A stretch of DNA of 58,498 nucleotides from Bacillus timonensis (lineage in GTDB: Bacteria > Bacillota > Bacilli > Bacillales > Bacillaceae_L). The position numbers and the translations under genes were made by a program. Where the stretch lies: contig NZ_SLUB01000026.1 in assembly GCF_004799755.1 (NCBI RefSeq), forward strand, positions 1 through 58,498, in the 5' to 3' direction. Positions within the stretch are counted from its first letter, which is position 1; every line of letters begins with the position of its first letter. The notes below the pieces were generated by a model that worked only from the letters and a program-made list of their open reading frames with translations, made no database searches and was not told the DNA's origin. Positions 32,586-41,713 of this stretch are shown one piece after another.

Positions 32586-34069
32586 TGGTAGACTAATATG
32601 GTACCTATAAATAGGACACTTGGAAAAGAGTGTTTAATCTATAGGTATTTTTTTATATACTTAAATCTAATACGTGGGGATTAGGGGACGACTATGAGTA
32701 AACTAAAATTTTCAGACAAACAAGTAAAAAAATTACAAAATAACCCAAATGTACAGCGTGTCAGCAATTTAGCTATTACATATACAGATGACTTTAAAAG
32801 TAGATTTATGGACGAATATATAGCAGGTAAACTACCTAGGCAAATCTTTAAAGAGAATGGGTTTGATGAGGCCATTGTTGGTATAAAAAGGATTGAACAA
32901 TCTGCATTTAGGTGGAAAAAGGCATATGAAAAAAATGGACTTATAGGACTCTCAGATTCACGAAAAACAACTGCTGGTAAGCCTTTGAAGCGTGAACTTT
33001 CTCAAGCAGAAATCATCGAAAGACAAGAAGCAAGAATTAAACTGTTAGAAGGACAGGTAGAACTATTAAAAAAGCTAGAAATGACAGAAAGGAGGCTGTT
33101 AAACAAAGGTCAAAAACTCGAAACAAATAAAATATTTCAATTGATTAAGGAAACAATTGATCAAAATGGTTTCACACGAATGACTAAATATTATTGTGAT
33201 CTAACGGGTGTATCACGTTCTGGATACTATAGTTTTCTAGATGCTTACGAAGTACGATTAGAAAAAGAACGAGTTGATATAGAAGCAAGAGATATTATTT
33301 TAAAGGCATTTAATCGACGTGGATACAAGAAAGGGTCTCGTTCCATTAAAATGATATTGGAAAACGATTTTAACATTAAATATAGCCGAAAAAAGATCCA
33401 AAGAATTATGAGAAAGTACAATATCGTTTGCCCTCATAGAAAGCCAAATCCGTACAAAAAAATTGCAAAAGCAACCAAAGAACATCAAGTCGTACCCAAT
33501 ATGTTAAATCGAGAATTTAAGCAGGGAGTGCCAGGTAAAGTATTATTAACGGATATTACTTATTTACCATATGGAAATAAAGCTATGGCTTATTTGTCAA
33601 CCGTAAAAGATGCTTCTACGAATGAGATTTTAGCATACCATGTGTCAGACCGAATCACTTTAGACATCGCTACTAAAACGATTCAAAAACTGATAAGTAA
33701 TAAGAAAATAAAATTGAGTCCAGATGCGTTTATTCATTCAGATCAAGGGAGTCATTACACAAGCCCAACTTATCAAAAACTATTAAAGAAACATGGCTTA
33801 GGCCAATCTATGTCTAGACGAGGAAACTGTTGGGACAACGCCCCACAAGAGTCCTTTTTTGGCCATTTAAAGGATGAAGTCGACTATGAATCCTGTAAAT
33901 CTTTAAAGGAATTAAAAGCTAAAATAAATCATTATATGGTTTATTACAACAATTATCGTTACCAATGGAATTTAAAAAAGATGACCCCTATACAATATAG
34001 AGATCATCTTTCAGCTGCATAACTCTTTTTTTAATGTGTCCTTGACATGGGTGCCAGTTTAGACTGCCT
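32586..34069 (+). mobile_element. IS3-family (IS150-like) insertion sequence
   Basis: About 1.48 kb. Imperfect terminal inverted repeats: left TGGTAGACTAATATGGTACC, right (reverse complement) AGGCAGTCTAAACTGGCACC, both continuing to a shared GGACAC. Contains one transposase gene. Exact ends and any target duplication are uncertain by a few bases. Confidence 0.85.
32694..34022 (+). CDS. IS3-family transposase, single fused ORF
   Basis: 442 aa. N-terminal helix-turn-helix half (RWKKAYEKNGLIGLSDSRK, leucine-zipper-like stretch to about residue 125) and C-terminal rve integrase half: LTDITYLPYG (first Asp), FIHSDQGSHYTSPTYQ (second Asp) and NAPQESFFGHLKDE (Glu). IS150-type elements usually need a -1 frameshift to fuse orfA and orfB; here both are in one frame, so full-length transposase is made directly. 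All catalytic residues are present, so the element looks intact. Confidence 0.95.
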   Translation: MSKLKFSDKQVKKLQNNPNVQRVSNLAITYTDDFKSRFMDEYIAGKLPRQIFKENGFDEAIVGIKRIEQSAFRWKKAYEKNGLIGLSDSRKTTAGKPLKRELSQAEIIERQEARIKLLEGQVELLKKLEMTERRLLNKGQKLETNKIFQLIKETIDQNGFTRMTKYYCDLTGVSRSGYYSFLDAYEVRLEKERVDIEARDIILKAFNRRGYKKGSRSIKMILENDFNIKYSRKKIQRIMRKYNIVCPHRKPNPYKKIAKATKEHQVVPNMLNREFKQGVPGKVLLTDITYLPYGNKAMAYLSTVKDASTNEILAYHVSDRITLDIATKTIQKLISNKKIKLSPDAFIHSDQGSHYTSPTYQKLLKKHGLGQSMSRRGNCWDNAPQESFFGHLKDEVDYESCKSLKELKAKINHYMVYYNNYRYQWNLKKMTPIQYRDHLSAA

Positions 34070-34409
34070 CTTTTTGTATTAATTTAAATACACGATTTTA
34101 AGTATCGCTTTTTTTACATTATTGCCTCCGTTTGTCAACAAAATGTGGGTTATCTTTCAACTTCTGTCACTGTTGACTTTGAATTAACTATTAGCCTTTC
34201 CTAACAATGTAAAGAAATCCTCAATGAGAAAAATACTATGGTTTTTCTATCTGTTTTTGTTTTTGTCTTTCTTCCATTAGGAATAGCTGGAATCTATTCT
34301 TCTTTCCATTAATCTGTACCGTTACAAAAAATGGGCATACTCTTTTATTGGAAGCAAGGTATCAAAAATTTTAAGTACTTTTCACTCTCTCTTAGTTTCG
34401 TGGCCAGTA
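34070..34409. other. Intergenic region without recognisable gene
   Basis: AT-rich sequence between the IS3 right end and the sulfite-oxidase-like gene. Short Phe/Leu-rich frames (for example around 34225-34280) have no SD and stop within 20 codons. Nothing supportable. Confidence 0.5.
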
Positions 34410-35000
34410 TTAACGGTACCGCTCTTCTTTATATGGATTGGCTGTCATGGAGTAGCCACGCTCTTCCCAGAATCCAGCCTCGTCTGCTTTCATAAATTTT
34501 ATCCCTGAAACCCACTTTGTGCCTTTCCATAGATAAAATTCTTCTGGTGGAATAAACCTTAGTGGATAACCATGTTTTAGATCAATATCATGCCAATCAT
34601 GATTTTTATCTTTCCAACGGTATACAAATAAAGAATCGTCCCCTAATAAAGGCTCTAGCGGTAGATTTGCAGAATAACCAAATCTCTCCCTATTGTAATA
34701 CCCAAAAATTTTAATGTATTTTACGCCTTCATTCATTTCAACTAATTTCATTAACTCTCTAAGCGCAATTCCTTCAAAAGTTGTATCAAATTTAGACCAA
34801 GTGGTAACACAATGCATGTTAACGGTTGATATGGTCTTTGGAAGTTCCATGATTTCCTTATAGGATAAGGACCTTTCTTGCTTCACTTCACCGAAAAGTC
34901 TGAAATTCCATGTGATTTCATTAAACTCGGGAACATCCCCAGTGTGCAGAATTGGCCATTTTTCTGTTTCAAATTGTCCAGGTGGAAGTTGCCTTTTCAT
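34410..35000 (-). CDS. Sulfite-oxidase-like molybdopterin oxidoreductase (YuiH-like)
   Basis: 196 aa from ATG 35000 (GGGATGG upstream). Molybdopterin-binding oxidoreductase domain: FRLFGEVKQERSLSYKEIMELP, then NMHCVTTWSKFDTTFEGIAL with the conserved Mo-ligand Cys, and LKHGYPLRFIPPEEFYLWKGTKWVSGIKF near the C-terminus. No Tat or Sec signal, so cytoplasmic. Resembles B. subtilis YuiH. Starts 29 bp after the Crp/Fnr gene, so the two are probably co-transcribed. Electron acceptor unknown. Confidence 0.88.
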   Translation of the reverse strand: MKRQLPPGQFETEKWPILHTGDVPEFNEITWNFRLFGEVKQERSLSYKEIMELPKTISTVNMHCVTTWSKFDTTFEGIALRELMKLVEMNEGVKYIKIFGYYNRERFGYSANLPLEPLLGDDSLFVYRWKDKNHDWHDIDLKHGYPLRFIPPEEFYLWKGTKWVSGIKFMKADEAGFWEERGYSMTANPYKEERYR

Positions 35001-35029
35001 CTTACACCATCCCTTTTTCAATTTAAACG

Positions 35030-35788
35030 TTAAACCACCGTACTTCGTATAGTATGCTCCAAGCCTTTTCCTTTATAAACATGACAATGATAGTAGGGAT
35101 TGATTACCCCCCCCTCTACCCCATACACTTTCTTGGCCAGAACTATATTAATTTTTAATGGCTTTCTTTTAATAACTTGTTCCCTTTCTAATTCTCCTAA
35201 TAATAAACTAACAGTTTCTCTTGATGAGCCGATCATACTTGCGATATCATGCTGAGTAATTTTGACTTCAACTGTTTGCCAATCTCCACTTCTTACACCA
35301 AAGCGGTTACTTAACTGCATAAAGAGTAAAAGAATTCGATGTTTGACATCTTTATAGGCAATGCTTTCTGTTATTTGGTACACCTCTTTTAACTTTGAAG
35401 TCAAAATGGTTATAAGCTTTAACGAAATATCAGGATTTTGACGAAGTAACTCTTCAAAACGATCCTTTGTTAACGTGCAAACAAGGGAGTCAATCATCGT
35501 TTCTGCATAAATGTTGTATTCTGTTAAGGAAAAACTAGAAGTTTCTCCAAAGATATTACCTTCACTTAAAAGATCAACTGTGAATTCCTTTCCTGTTGAA
35601 GATATCCTATATAAACGAACCTGTCCTTTTTTTAAGAAAAATAATGACCTCATATGTTGAGTCGGACTTAAGATAATTGTCCCTTTTTTTATAGGAGCGG
35701 TTACCGTCACTTCGTCTATTTTCTTTAATTCTTCTTCCGGTAGCTCATCTAGTAAATTTATATGTGAAAGTAGCATGAGTTTTTCCAT
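35030..35788 (-). CDS. Crp/Fnr-family transcriptional regulator
   Basis: 252 aa. Cyclic-nucleotide-binding-like fold (residues about 5-130, KKGTIILSPTQHMRSLFFLKKGQVRLY, GEGNIFGE-like LSEGNIFGETSSF) and an HTH_Crp domain (about 150-215, KITQHDIASMIGSSRETVSLLLGELE). No FNR-type N-terminal Cys cluster. The last 20 residues (HCHVYKGKGLEHTIRSTVV) extend beyond the usual end and may be a small read-through extension. Presumably regulates the adjacent molybdoenzyme gene. Confidence 0.9.
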   Translation of the reverse strand: MEKLMLLSHINLLDELPEEELKKIDEVTVTAPIKKGTIILSPTQHMRSLFFLKKGQVRLYRISSTGKEFTVDLLSEGNIFGETSSFSLTEYNIYAETMIDSLVCTLTKDRFEELLRQNPDISLKLITILTSKLKEVYQITESIAYKDVKHRILLLFMQLSNRFGVRSGDWQTVEVKITQHDIASMIGSSRETVSLLLGELEREQVIKRKPLKINIVLAKKVYGVEGGVINPYYHCHVYKGKGLEHTIRSTVV

Positions 35789-35926
35789 GTCTTCACTCCT
35801 TGTTATACTGTTCTATAATCTTTTCATAATCAAACCAGTAAATAGATCGACATCTTCTTGGCATTTACAATCACCTGATAATATATGTAAATCCATATCC
35901 ATTCTAGAAATGCTTTAAATATAAAA

Positions 35927-35957
35927 AAACGTCCTAGAGAAGTCTCTAGGAACGTTA
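35927..35957 (-). terminator. Intrinsic terminator of msrAB
   Basis: Inverted repeat AACGT-CCTAGAGA/TCTCTAGG-AACGTT with a T7 run on the minus strand, just past the msrAB stop. Confidence 0.85.
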
Positions 35958-35963
35958 TCTAAA

Positions 35964-36917
35964 TTATTTAAATAACCGAAGGTATTCCCCATAGCCTTCT
36001 TCATTTAGCTTTTCAGTTGGGATAAATTTAAGTGCTGCAGAGTTAATGCAATATCGAAGACCGCCTTTATCACGTGGTCCATCATCAAATACGTGTCCTA
36101 AATGAGAGTCTGCTGAGGAGCTTCTGACTTCAATGCGTCTCATCCCATGGGACGTATCTAGTTTTTCAAGGACTTCTTGATGCTTAATAGGCTTTGTGAA
36201 GCTAGGCCATCCACACCCAGAGTCGAATTTGTCCAATGAACTAAATAATGGTTTACCAGAAACGATATCTACATAAATTCCTTCTTCCTTGTTATCCCAA
36301 AATTCATTTTGGAATGGTGGTTCAGTACCATTTTCTTGGGTCACATGGTGCTGTATAGGAGTAAGATTCTTTATGTTTTCTGAGTGGTGTTTCTTCCAAT
36401 TTTCCCGGATAAATCCCGCTCGTCCAGATCCTTCCTTGTACATATTATAATGAAAGGAATTCTTTTTATAATAGCCTTGATGGTATTCTTCTGCTGGATA
36501 AAACACAGATGCCTCACTGATTTCTGTCACGATTGGCTTTGAAAACTTTTTGCTATTCTCTAATGCCTGTTTGGACTCTTCGGCTAGCCTCTTTTGTTCC
36601 TCAGTATGATAAAAAATCGCCGTTTTATAGGACTCTCCGCGATCACCAAACTGACCATGTGCATCGGTTGGATCTATTTGTTGCCAGAATAGATCTAAGA
36701 GCTTTGTATACGGGAAAACATTCGGATCATACGTAATTTGAACTGCCTCATAATGACCCGTTGTGTTTGAGCATACTTCTTCATAGGTTGGGTTGTCTTT
36801 ATGCCCACCTGTATATCCTGAAACTACATCAATAATGCCTGGTAATTCATCAAATGGCTGAACCATACACCAAAAACATCCACCAGCAAATGTAGCTAAT
36901 TCATAATTTGTTGACAT
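35964..36917 (-). CDS. msrAB: Bifunctional peptide methionine sulfoxide reductase MsrA/MsrB
   Basis: 317 aa from ATG 36917 (TAGGAGGC 7 nt upstream; the ATG two codons earlier touches the SD). MsrA domain: [13 protein letters not shown] (catalytic Cys about 14) and the YHQGYYKKN resolving region. MsrB domain from about residue 175: [12 protein letters not shown] and [16 protein letters not shown] (catalytic Cys). The zinc CxxC pairs of some MsrB are absent. Repairs both S and R methionine sulfoxide. The A-B order is the common fused form. Single gene with its own terminator. Confidence 0.95.
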   Translation of the reverse strand: MSTNYELATFAGGCFWCMVQPFDELPGIIDVVSGYTGGHKDNPTYEEVCSNTTGHYEAVQITYDPNVFPYTKLLDLFWQQIDPTDAHGQFGDRGESYKTAIFYHTEEQKRLAEESKQALENSKKFSKPIVTEISEASVFYPAEEYHQGYYKKNSFHYNMYKEGSGRAGFIRENWKKHHSENIKNLTPIQHHVTQENGTEPPFQNEFWDNKEEGIYVDIVSGKPLFSSLDKFDSGCGWPSFTKPIKHQEVLEKLDTSHGMRRIEVRSSSADSHLGHVFDDGPRDKGGLRYCINSAALKFIPTEKLNEEGYGEYLRLFK

Positions 36918-37103
36918 AATCATGCCTCCTACTAATACTTAGTTTTACCTAAACCCTATCTTTTCCTTCAATTCTGAAAGATTCCTCAGAACATAAAAGG
37001 GCACTCTTAAATCTTTCCTCAAGATGTCGAATCTATAAATAATATCTTTTTTTTATAGTAATTCATTACATACACTACTTGGCTCTCTTGCAGGCTGTCA
37101 AAA

Positions 37104-37181
37104 CTACATTGCGAATAATACCTTCACTTCAGTTGTTACTTTATGAGAGGTAGATTCTATATTGCAATTTACTAATACCAT
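37104..37181 (-). pseudogene. Remnant of an esterase gene (N-terminal 25 codons)
   Basis: A perfect GAGGAGGAACTAATC SD precedes ATG 37181, followed by MVLVNCNIESTSHKVTTEVKV and an early TAG. The peptide resembles the N-terminus of tributyrin-esterase-like alpha/beta hydrolases (MxxxNCxxxSxxLxxxTxxxV). The rest of the enzyme is missing, so I read it as a decayed gene. A genuine 25-aa peptide is the alternative. Confidence 0.4.
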
Positions 37182-37620
37182 GATTAGTTCCTCCTCTAAA
37201 GTGTTTCTAATAACTTACACTTACGATTATACTTGGAATCCCTTTTAAAAAATGTAAGCTGCCTTACATTTTTAATAAATAATAAAGTCAAGTAATATTT
37301 GAAACTCTGCAATTGGTAGAATAGACTGTTTTGGATAAGCCGCCATTAGTTTAAGTACATTATTTCACAAACTTTAAACACGTTTTTTTCATAAATTGCT
37401 TTTCCATTGGGTTGAGACATAGTACAGGAAAGGTTAAAGCTAAAGAAATTTATACAGTGATGGGCTAATTTTATCCACCAGTCTATATTTTTTTAGAAAG
37501 GGTGGTCTAAAGAATTAACAGTATTAGGCATATAAGTAGGCGATAAAATGACAATAATCTACTTGTAAAATAAATGGAAGAAAAGGAAAATTTAGATTAT
37601 ACTATAAATAGTCATTAAAT
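37182..37620. other. Intergenic region with a degenerate repeat right-end
   Basis: No gene seen. At about 37343-37378 GCCATTAGTTTAAGTACATT then TTCACAAACTTTAAA matches the extended right end of the dispersed repeat (compare 46745-46785 and 47625-47650), without a hairpin. Confidence 0.5.
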
Positions 37621-38631
37621 TTGGTGGTGTTTATAATTAATAGACTAATTCCTTTTTTCATATTTTCCGTTATTGCTGTATTACTTATCGGTTGTTTTAA
37701 TCAAACAATTGAAGTTGAATCACCTAAAGAAAATATTAAGAATCCCTTCATTGTTAAGAATGGCAATCAGGAATTTAGAATTATACCCTTTTATAGTCAA
37801 ATATTAGATTACTTGGAAAGCGTTTCAGAAATTGAACAACACGAGAAGATGGAAGAACATTACTATCAAAAAGTTGTCGAACCATTTCAATTAGATACTA
37901 TAGGTAAAGGAGAGGGGTTTTGGCTAAAGGACCATTGGGCTTTTGCAACTCCTAAAGACATTAAAACTTTGGAGGAATTTGTATATTCTCTAATTAATAA
38001 TCAAGATGAAATAAATAAAACAATAGAACAAGCCTTGATTAAATCATCTAATACCCTTCCAGGCGGGAATAAGACTGTGTATTTATTTCCTCCTAATCCG
38101 GATGACATGTATGGTATAAATTTAATGGGTGGCGTTTCTGGGCTAGCAGTTAGTAAGGATGTATTCATAATACGGATTGATCCATCTTCATTTAAAGAGG
38201 ATTTGTTGGAGTATGCTGTTGCACATGAATATCATCATACTAATTATATGGAGAGCGGAAATGTAAACTGGAATAACACTTTATTAGATTCAATTATTCT
38301 CGAAGGAAAAGCGGACACTTTTGCCAAAAGTCTGTACCCCGATATTACTATACCGTGGATAGAACCTCTTTCAGCCCAAAAAGAAAAAGAGATATGGGAG
38401 GATTTGGAAGAAGATTTATGGTCAATTGACCTTGACCGATCATTATATCACGATTATCATAATGGAAATCCTAGCAAAGGAATCCCCACTTGGACCAACT
38501 ACAAAATTGGATACCAAATCATGAATTCCTTTTTGGAAAATAACCCTTCCGTCTCGGTTCATGACTGGACGATATTATCTGCGGAGGAGATTTTATCAAA
38601 TAGTAAATATGGAGATAGGATTTCAAAATAA
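37621..38631 (+). CDS. Lipoprotein zinc metalloprotease, DUF2268-like
   Basis: Up to 336 aa. N-terminal signal with lipobox AVLLIGCFN. C-terminal half: LLEYAVAHEYHHTNYM (HExxH zinc site) followed by DSIILEGKADTFAKSLYP (third ligand Glu), the DUF2268 arrangement; also GGVSGLAVSKDVFIIRID. Surface-anchored protease-like protein, substrate unknown. There is no ATG at the start: the frame opens at TTG 37621 without an SD, while GGTGGTG at 37623-37629 would better serve a start a few codons later (ATA or ATT). True start uncertain. Confidence 0.75.
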   Translation: MVVFIINRLIPFFIFSVIAVLLIGCFNQTIEVESPKENIKNPFIVKNGNQEFRIIPFYSQILDYLESVSEIEQHEKMEEHYYQKVVEPFQLDTIGKGEGFWLKDHWAFATPKDIKTLEEFVYSLINNQDEINKTIEQALIKSSNTLPGGNKTVYLFPPNPDDMYGINLMGGVSGLAVSKDVFIIRIDPSSFKEDLLEYAVAHEYHHTNYMESGNVNWNNTLLDSIILEGKADTFAKSLYPDITIPWIEPLSAQKEKEIWEDLEEDLWSIDLDRSLYHDYHNGNPSKGIPTWTNYKIGYQIMNSFLENNPSVSVHDWTILSAEEILSNSKYGDRISK

Positions 38632-38725
38632 AAGTTTATTTAGATTCTTGCAAAGGAAGAGATATTCTGACTTTGCTTTTTTGTTTTGCATTTTCTGTCT
38701 ACTTAATTATAAAGCTCTGTTTTTC

Positions 38726-38818
38726 TTCTTCAACTATCCTGCCCCGTTTGTTCAATAGGGAGTTCAAACAATAAGGTGGTTAATTCATCTTGGATCAACG
38801 CACCCGTTACTTCAACTA
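38726..38818 (-). repeat. Dispersed hairpin repeat, copy R5
   Basis: TTCTTCAACTATCCTGCCCC, GTTTGTTCAATA, hairpin GGTTAATTC-ATCTT-GGATCAACG and CACCCGTTACTTCAA. Same orientation as all others, although the nearest intact gene to its left is on the plus strand; it is attached to a HIT-gene remnant on its right. Confidence 0.85.
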
Positions 38819-38819
38819 C

Positions 38820-38928
38820 TCCTATAATAGAACCTTTTCTAAATTTGCACTTAATGAAATAAATTCATCTTCACTTTCTGTTTCTACCTAAGAAAAACCC
38901 ATCATTCACAAAACGTGGGATAATATGC
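38820..38928 (-). pseudogene. 3'-end remnant of a HIT-family gene
   Basis: Aligns with 51296-51418, the 3' end of the intact HIT gene (shared GCACTTAA.GA.ATAAATTC, CTACC.AAGA.AACCCATCAT, CGTGG.ATAAT.TGC), but with point changes and indels. Only about the last 35 codons are left, still joined to a repeat copy as in the intact locus. Confidence 0.7.
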
Positions 38929-38940
38929 TTATTAGATAGT

Positions 38941-39066
38941 TTAGTAAAACAAAGTAAAGAGAAGGGTTTTCATTTTGTAGAAAGATTAGTAAATGATTAT
39001 AAAAATGGTAGTAATACATTCAACCATTCTGGAGAAGGTTTATTTGGCGTCTCCTTGTTGAGCTAA
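38941..39066 (+). pseudogene. Fragment of a GNAT-like gene
   Basis: Plus-strand frame LVKQSKEKGFHFVERLVNDY then KNGSNTFNHSGEGLFGV, stop at about 39066. It resembles the N-terminal region of GNAT acetyltransferases (RLVxxxxxGxNxFxxxGExLxGV). No start codon or remaining domain; read as a remnant. Confidence 0.45.
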
Positions 39067-39090
39067 AGCACCCTTTAGCTCAATAACGAA
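39060..39090 (-). repeat. Dispersed repeat, truncated right end (R6)
   Basis: GAGCTAAAGCACCCTTTAGC then TCAATAACG: only the right half (AAAGCACCCTTTA, as in R12) remains, here forming a small hairpin. Confidence 0.45.
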
Positions 39091-39177
39091 GAGAGCTTGA
39101 AATATTGTAGTTATGAATTTCCAACTGTTCAATTAAGAATTACAAATTCCCGTTTTCTAATAAGAATTGTGTTTATT

Positions 39178-39786
39178 TTAACTATTAACTCCAAGAACAC
39201 ATACTGTCGCTATCGGCTTCATTTTCTTTAGTTCCATTTTAATATTGGAATACCCTGCATCCTTCAGTTGATTAGAAATTTCAATCCCTAATCGTTTGGA
39301 TGATTCTTCTGTTGCTCCTTTCATAAAGGGTTGAACAGTGATAGTAATCACACCATTTTCTTTCATGAATTTACGAATTCCCTTTAGGGTTTCAACAGGA
39401 TTTCCCCAAAAAATAATAGTGTTGATTGAAAAAACCTTATCAAAAAGAAGATTAAATGAAGGAAGATTTTGAGCATCTGCAAGTATTAATTCAACTTGCC
39501 CTTTTTGAATTGAATCTTTATTTCTTTTCTGAGCCTGTTGCAACATTTTTTCTGAATAATCAATCCCTATAATTTTACCATCTTGAATAACTTTGGAAGC
39601 CACCTCGATTCCAATCCCAGGTCCGAACCCAATTTCTAATACGTTATCATCTTTTTTGACATTTAATAATGAAATAGTCCACTTGTTCTTTTCGGCACTA
39701 ACCGTTGCCATTAACTTTCCTGCGATACTGCCAAAAAAACCTTCTGGCTTCTTAAATTGATCACCAAATTTTTTCAATATACCCAT
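39178..39786 (-). CDS. Class I SAM-dependent methyltransferase
   Basis: 202 aa, SD GAAAGGGGC a little far from ATG 39786. Methyltransf_11-like: NVLEIGFGPGIGIEVA (motif I, about 50-65), GIDYSEKMLQQAQKRN (motif II), LILADAQNLPSFNLLFDKVFS (motif III) and a GVITITVQPF strand. Small-molecule methyltransferase, substrate unknown. Single gene, both flanks carrying repeat traces. Confidence 0.88.
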   Translation of the reverse strand: MGILKKFGDQFKKPEGFFGSIAGKLMATVSAEKNKWTISLLNVKKDDNVLEIGFGPGIGIEVASKVIQDGKIIGIDYSEKMLQQAQKRNKDSIQKGQVELILADAQNLPSFNLLFDKVFSINTIIFWGNPVETLKGIRKFMKENGVITITVQPFMKGATEESSKRLGIEISNQLKDAGYSNIKMELKKMKPIATVCVLGVNS

Positions 39787-39831
39787 GCTATACTTTTAGC
39801 CCCTTTCTTTTTCAAAAATTCTCCAATAACT

Positions 39832-39922
39832 CCTTTCTTCAACTATACTGCTATTTAGCAAAATAACTTCAACAAGAAAGGTAGTTAATCCATTTTGGAT
39901 CAACTCATTCGTTAGTTTAACG
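39832..39922 (-). repeat. Dispersed hairpin repeat, copy R7
   Basis: TTCTTCAACTATACTGCTAT, AACTTCAACAAGAAA, hairpin GTTAATCC-ATTTT-GGATCAAC, then TCATTCGTTAGTTTAA. Sits 40 bp past the stop of the CPBP gene. Confidence 0.85.
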
Positions 39923-39962
39923 TATAGGTATCACAGTTTTAACTCGATTAAACATAGATCAG

Positions 39963-40706
39963 TCAATTTTGTTTTTCCGTTTCTATGCCTTCTCCTAATT
40001 TTGCAAAATAGTCTATTAAAAAATGAAAAATAATGAGTGGTAATATTGACCCTAAACCAAGATAGAGGATAGAAAATATGATTCCGAAAACCGTTGTTCT
40101 TAATACTCCTTTTATCAATCCCTGATAAGTGTGAGCGAGACCGAACAATACTGATGATAAGAAGATAATTAACCAAATCGAAAAATTGGGGAATAAGAAC
40201 GCTAAAGCAAAAATGAGAAATCCTCTATATATGATTTCTTCAGTTACACCTGCTGTAATTGAAACGTAATTCCACAATTTTTTCTCCTTTTTAGTTGTAG
40301 GAAGTATGTCTGAGAATTCTACTTTATCCAATTCTTTTTCTTTTGCCTGTGATAATTTACTTCTAATCTTTTCACTATATCGAAAACCTATAAGATAATA
40401 TATGATGCTAAGTAAATATAGTAACGCAATAACAAACGCAGAATAAGTAATAAATGGGCCAAATACCTCGGTGTTAATAGTTGGTATTGTCAATCCAATA
40501 TCAGTAAAAGTTAGGTCTGTAAAAACAATTATGAGTAGTATAAAAATGGTGGGACCACATAGACCTATAATTGAATTGATATAGAACTTGATTCTTGCAT
40601 TTTCGTTGGTTTTAACATCTGATTTGAATTTTTGAAAATCAAAATAACCGACAATTGGTTCATATAATAATGCAAAGATTATTACTAACCAAAAAGCATA
40701 TTCCAA
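39963..40706 (-). CDS. CPBP-family intramembrane metalloprotease
   Basis: 247 aa, TTG start at 40706 with GGGGATGAAG upstream. Six to eight TM segments. CPBP/Abi motifs: TEEIIYRGFLIFAL (EExxxR, about 155-168) and SVLFGLAHTYQG (FxxxH), plus a late HFLIDY. Integral membrane protease or bacteriocin-immunity-type protein; substrate unknown. Followed by repeat R7. Confidence 0.88.
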   Translation of the reverse strand: MEYAFWLVIIFALLYEPIVGYFDFQKFKSDVKTNENARIKFYINSIIGLCGPTIFILLIIVFTDLTFTDIGLTIPTINTEVFGPFITYSAFVIALLYLLSIIYYLIGFRYSEKIRSKLSQAKEKELDKVEFSDILPTTKKEKKLWNYVSITAGVTEEIIYRGFLIFALAFLFPNFSIWLIIFLSSVLFGLAHTYQGLIKGVLRTTVFGIIFSILYLGLGSILPLIIFHFLIDYFAKLGEGIETEKQN

Positions 40707-40844
40707 ACCTTCATCCCCTATCTTTTACATTATTGATTCACCACTTTTTAGAACCTTTACTAAAAACAACAATCTTTAAGAAAACACCCTTATAAGATGA
40801 GGTACATTCTTCAAAAATCCTGACCCTTTCATATAAATAATACG

Positions 40845-40905
40845 ATGTGCTCCGTTCGTTGATTAACTTCCACAAAAAGATCGTCAAAAGACGAACCTTT
40901 TTTAT
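40845..40905 (-). repeat. Dispersed repeat, copy R8 (left half only)
   Basis: GTGCTCCGTTCGTTGATTAA, CTTCCACAAAAA, then a short unrelated hairpin TCGTC-AAAA-GACGA in place of the usual stem. Past the stop of the methyltransferase at 40940. Confidence 0.6.
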
Positions 40906-40939
40906 TCAGTTTTTCCAAAAGCAACTTGTATGCTGTAAT

Positions 40940-41680
40940 TCATTTGTTAGCTATTATCAGGAACCTTTTAGAATTTGTACGAATTCCCTTTTCGGTTCGA
41001 TTGTTTTCGATGAAATCACTCAGAATACCCAAGTCGTTCTCTCCGTGACCAAAATCAGGAATGATTGGTGTATGTCTGAGTAAGAATATCAGATCCTCAG
41101 GTCTTTGATAGTAATCAATAGCATCATATTCAAAAGATTGAACTTCGGTAAAACCCGCTTCTTTCAGTTCTTTTAAATGTCTTTCTTTTAACGCCCCATC
41201 GACTTCCCCATAATTTTGTCCCCGTCCAAAAGCTGTCTTCAAATTTAATTTGTCAGCTTCGCTCACTTGCTGCGTTAAAAAAATCCCACCGCTTTTTAAT
41301 ACCTTTGCTATTTCGGTTGAAACATACGGTGCGTGGCGACTTGAGATGACATCAAAAAAACCAGCAGGGAATTGTAAATTATCAGAAGACATTTGGGAAA
41401 ACCGAACGTTTAACACCTCTGAATTTTTAAGATTGGATTGAGCCGTTTCCATCATTCCGCTTGATAAATCAATTCCAACCAGGAAAAGCAATGAAGAAGC
41501 GATTCTTAATACATTTTCTCCTCCGCCAGTACCAACGTCCAAGAGAATATCTGTACTTTTGCACTTCTTCGTCACTTCTTCGTAAAAATCCCACTTAACA
41601 CCTTCGGTTGTGACTTGTAATTTACTAAAATCCCAGCCATTTATTTTTCCAACCTTATCATAAAATTCTAATTCATTCAT
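40940..41680 (-). CDS. Class I SAM-dependent methyltransferase
   Basis: 246 aa, SD GAAAGGTAGG. Rossmann motifs: DILLDVGTGGGENVLRIA (about 44-61), GIDLSSGMMETAQSNL, FFDVISSRHAPYVSTEIAKV and LKSGGIFLTQQV. Resembles the UbiE/RlmA-like class, not related closely to the methyltransferase at 39178. 33 bp downstream of the HXXEE gene, possibly co-transcribed with it. Confidence 0.88.
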   Translation of the reverse strand: MNELEFYDKVGKINGWDFSKLQVTTEGVKWDFYEEVTKKCKSTDILLDVGTGGGENVLRIASSLLFLVGIDLSSGMMETAQSNLKNSEVLNVRFSQMSSDNLQFPAGFFDVISSRHAPYVSTEIAKVLKSGGIFLTQQVSEADKLNLKTAFGRGQNYGEVDGALKERHLKELKEAGFTEVQSFEYDAIDYYQRPEDLIFLLRHTPIIPDFGHGENDLGILSDFIENNRTEKGIRTNSKRFLIIANK

Positions 41681-41713
41681 TTATATGAACCTACCTTTCA
41701 AATATAAAAATGT

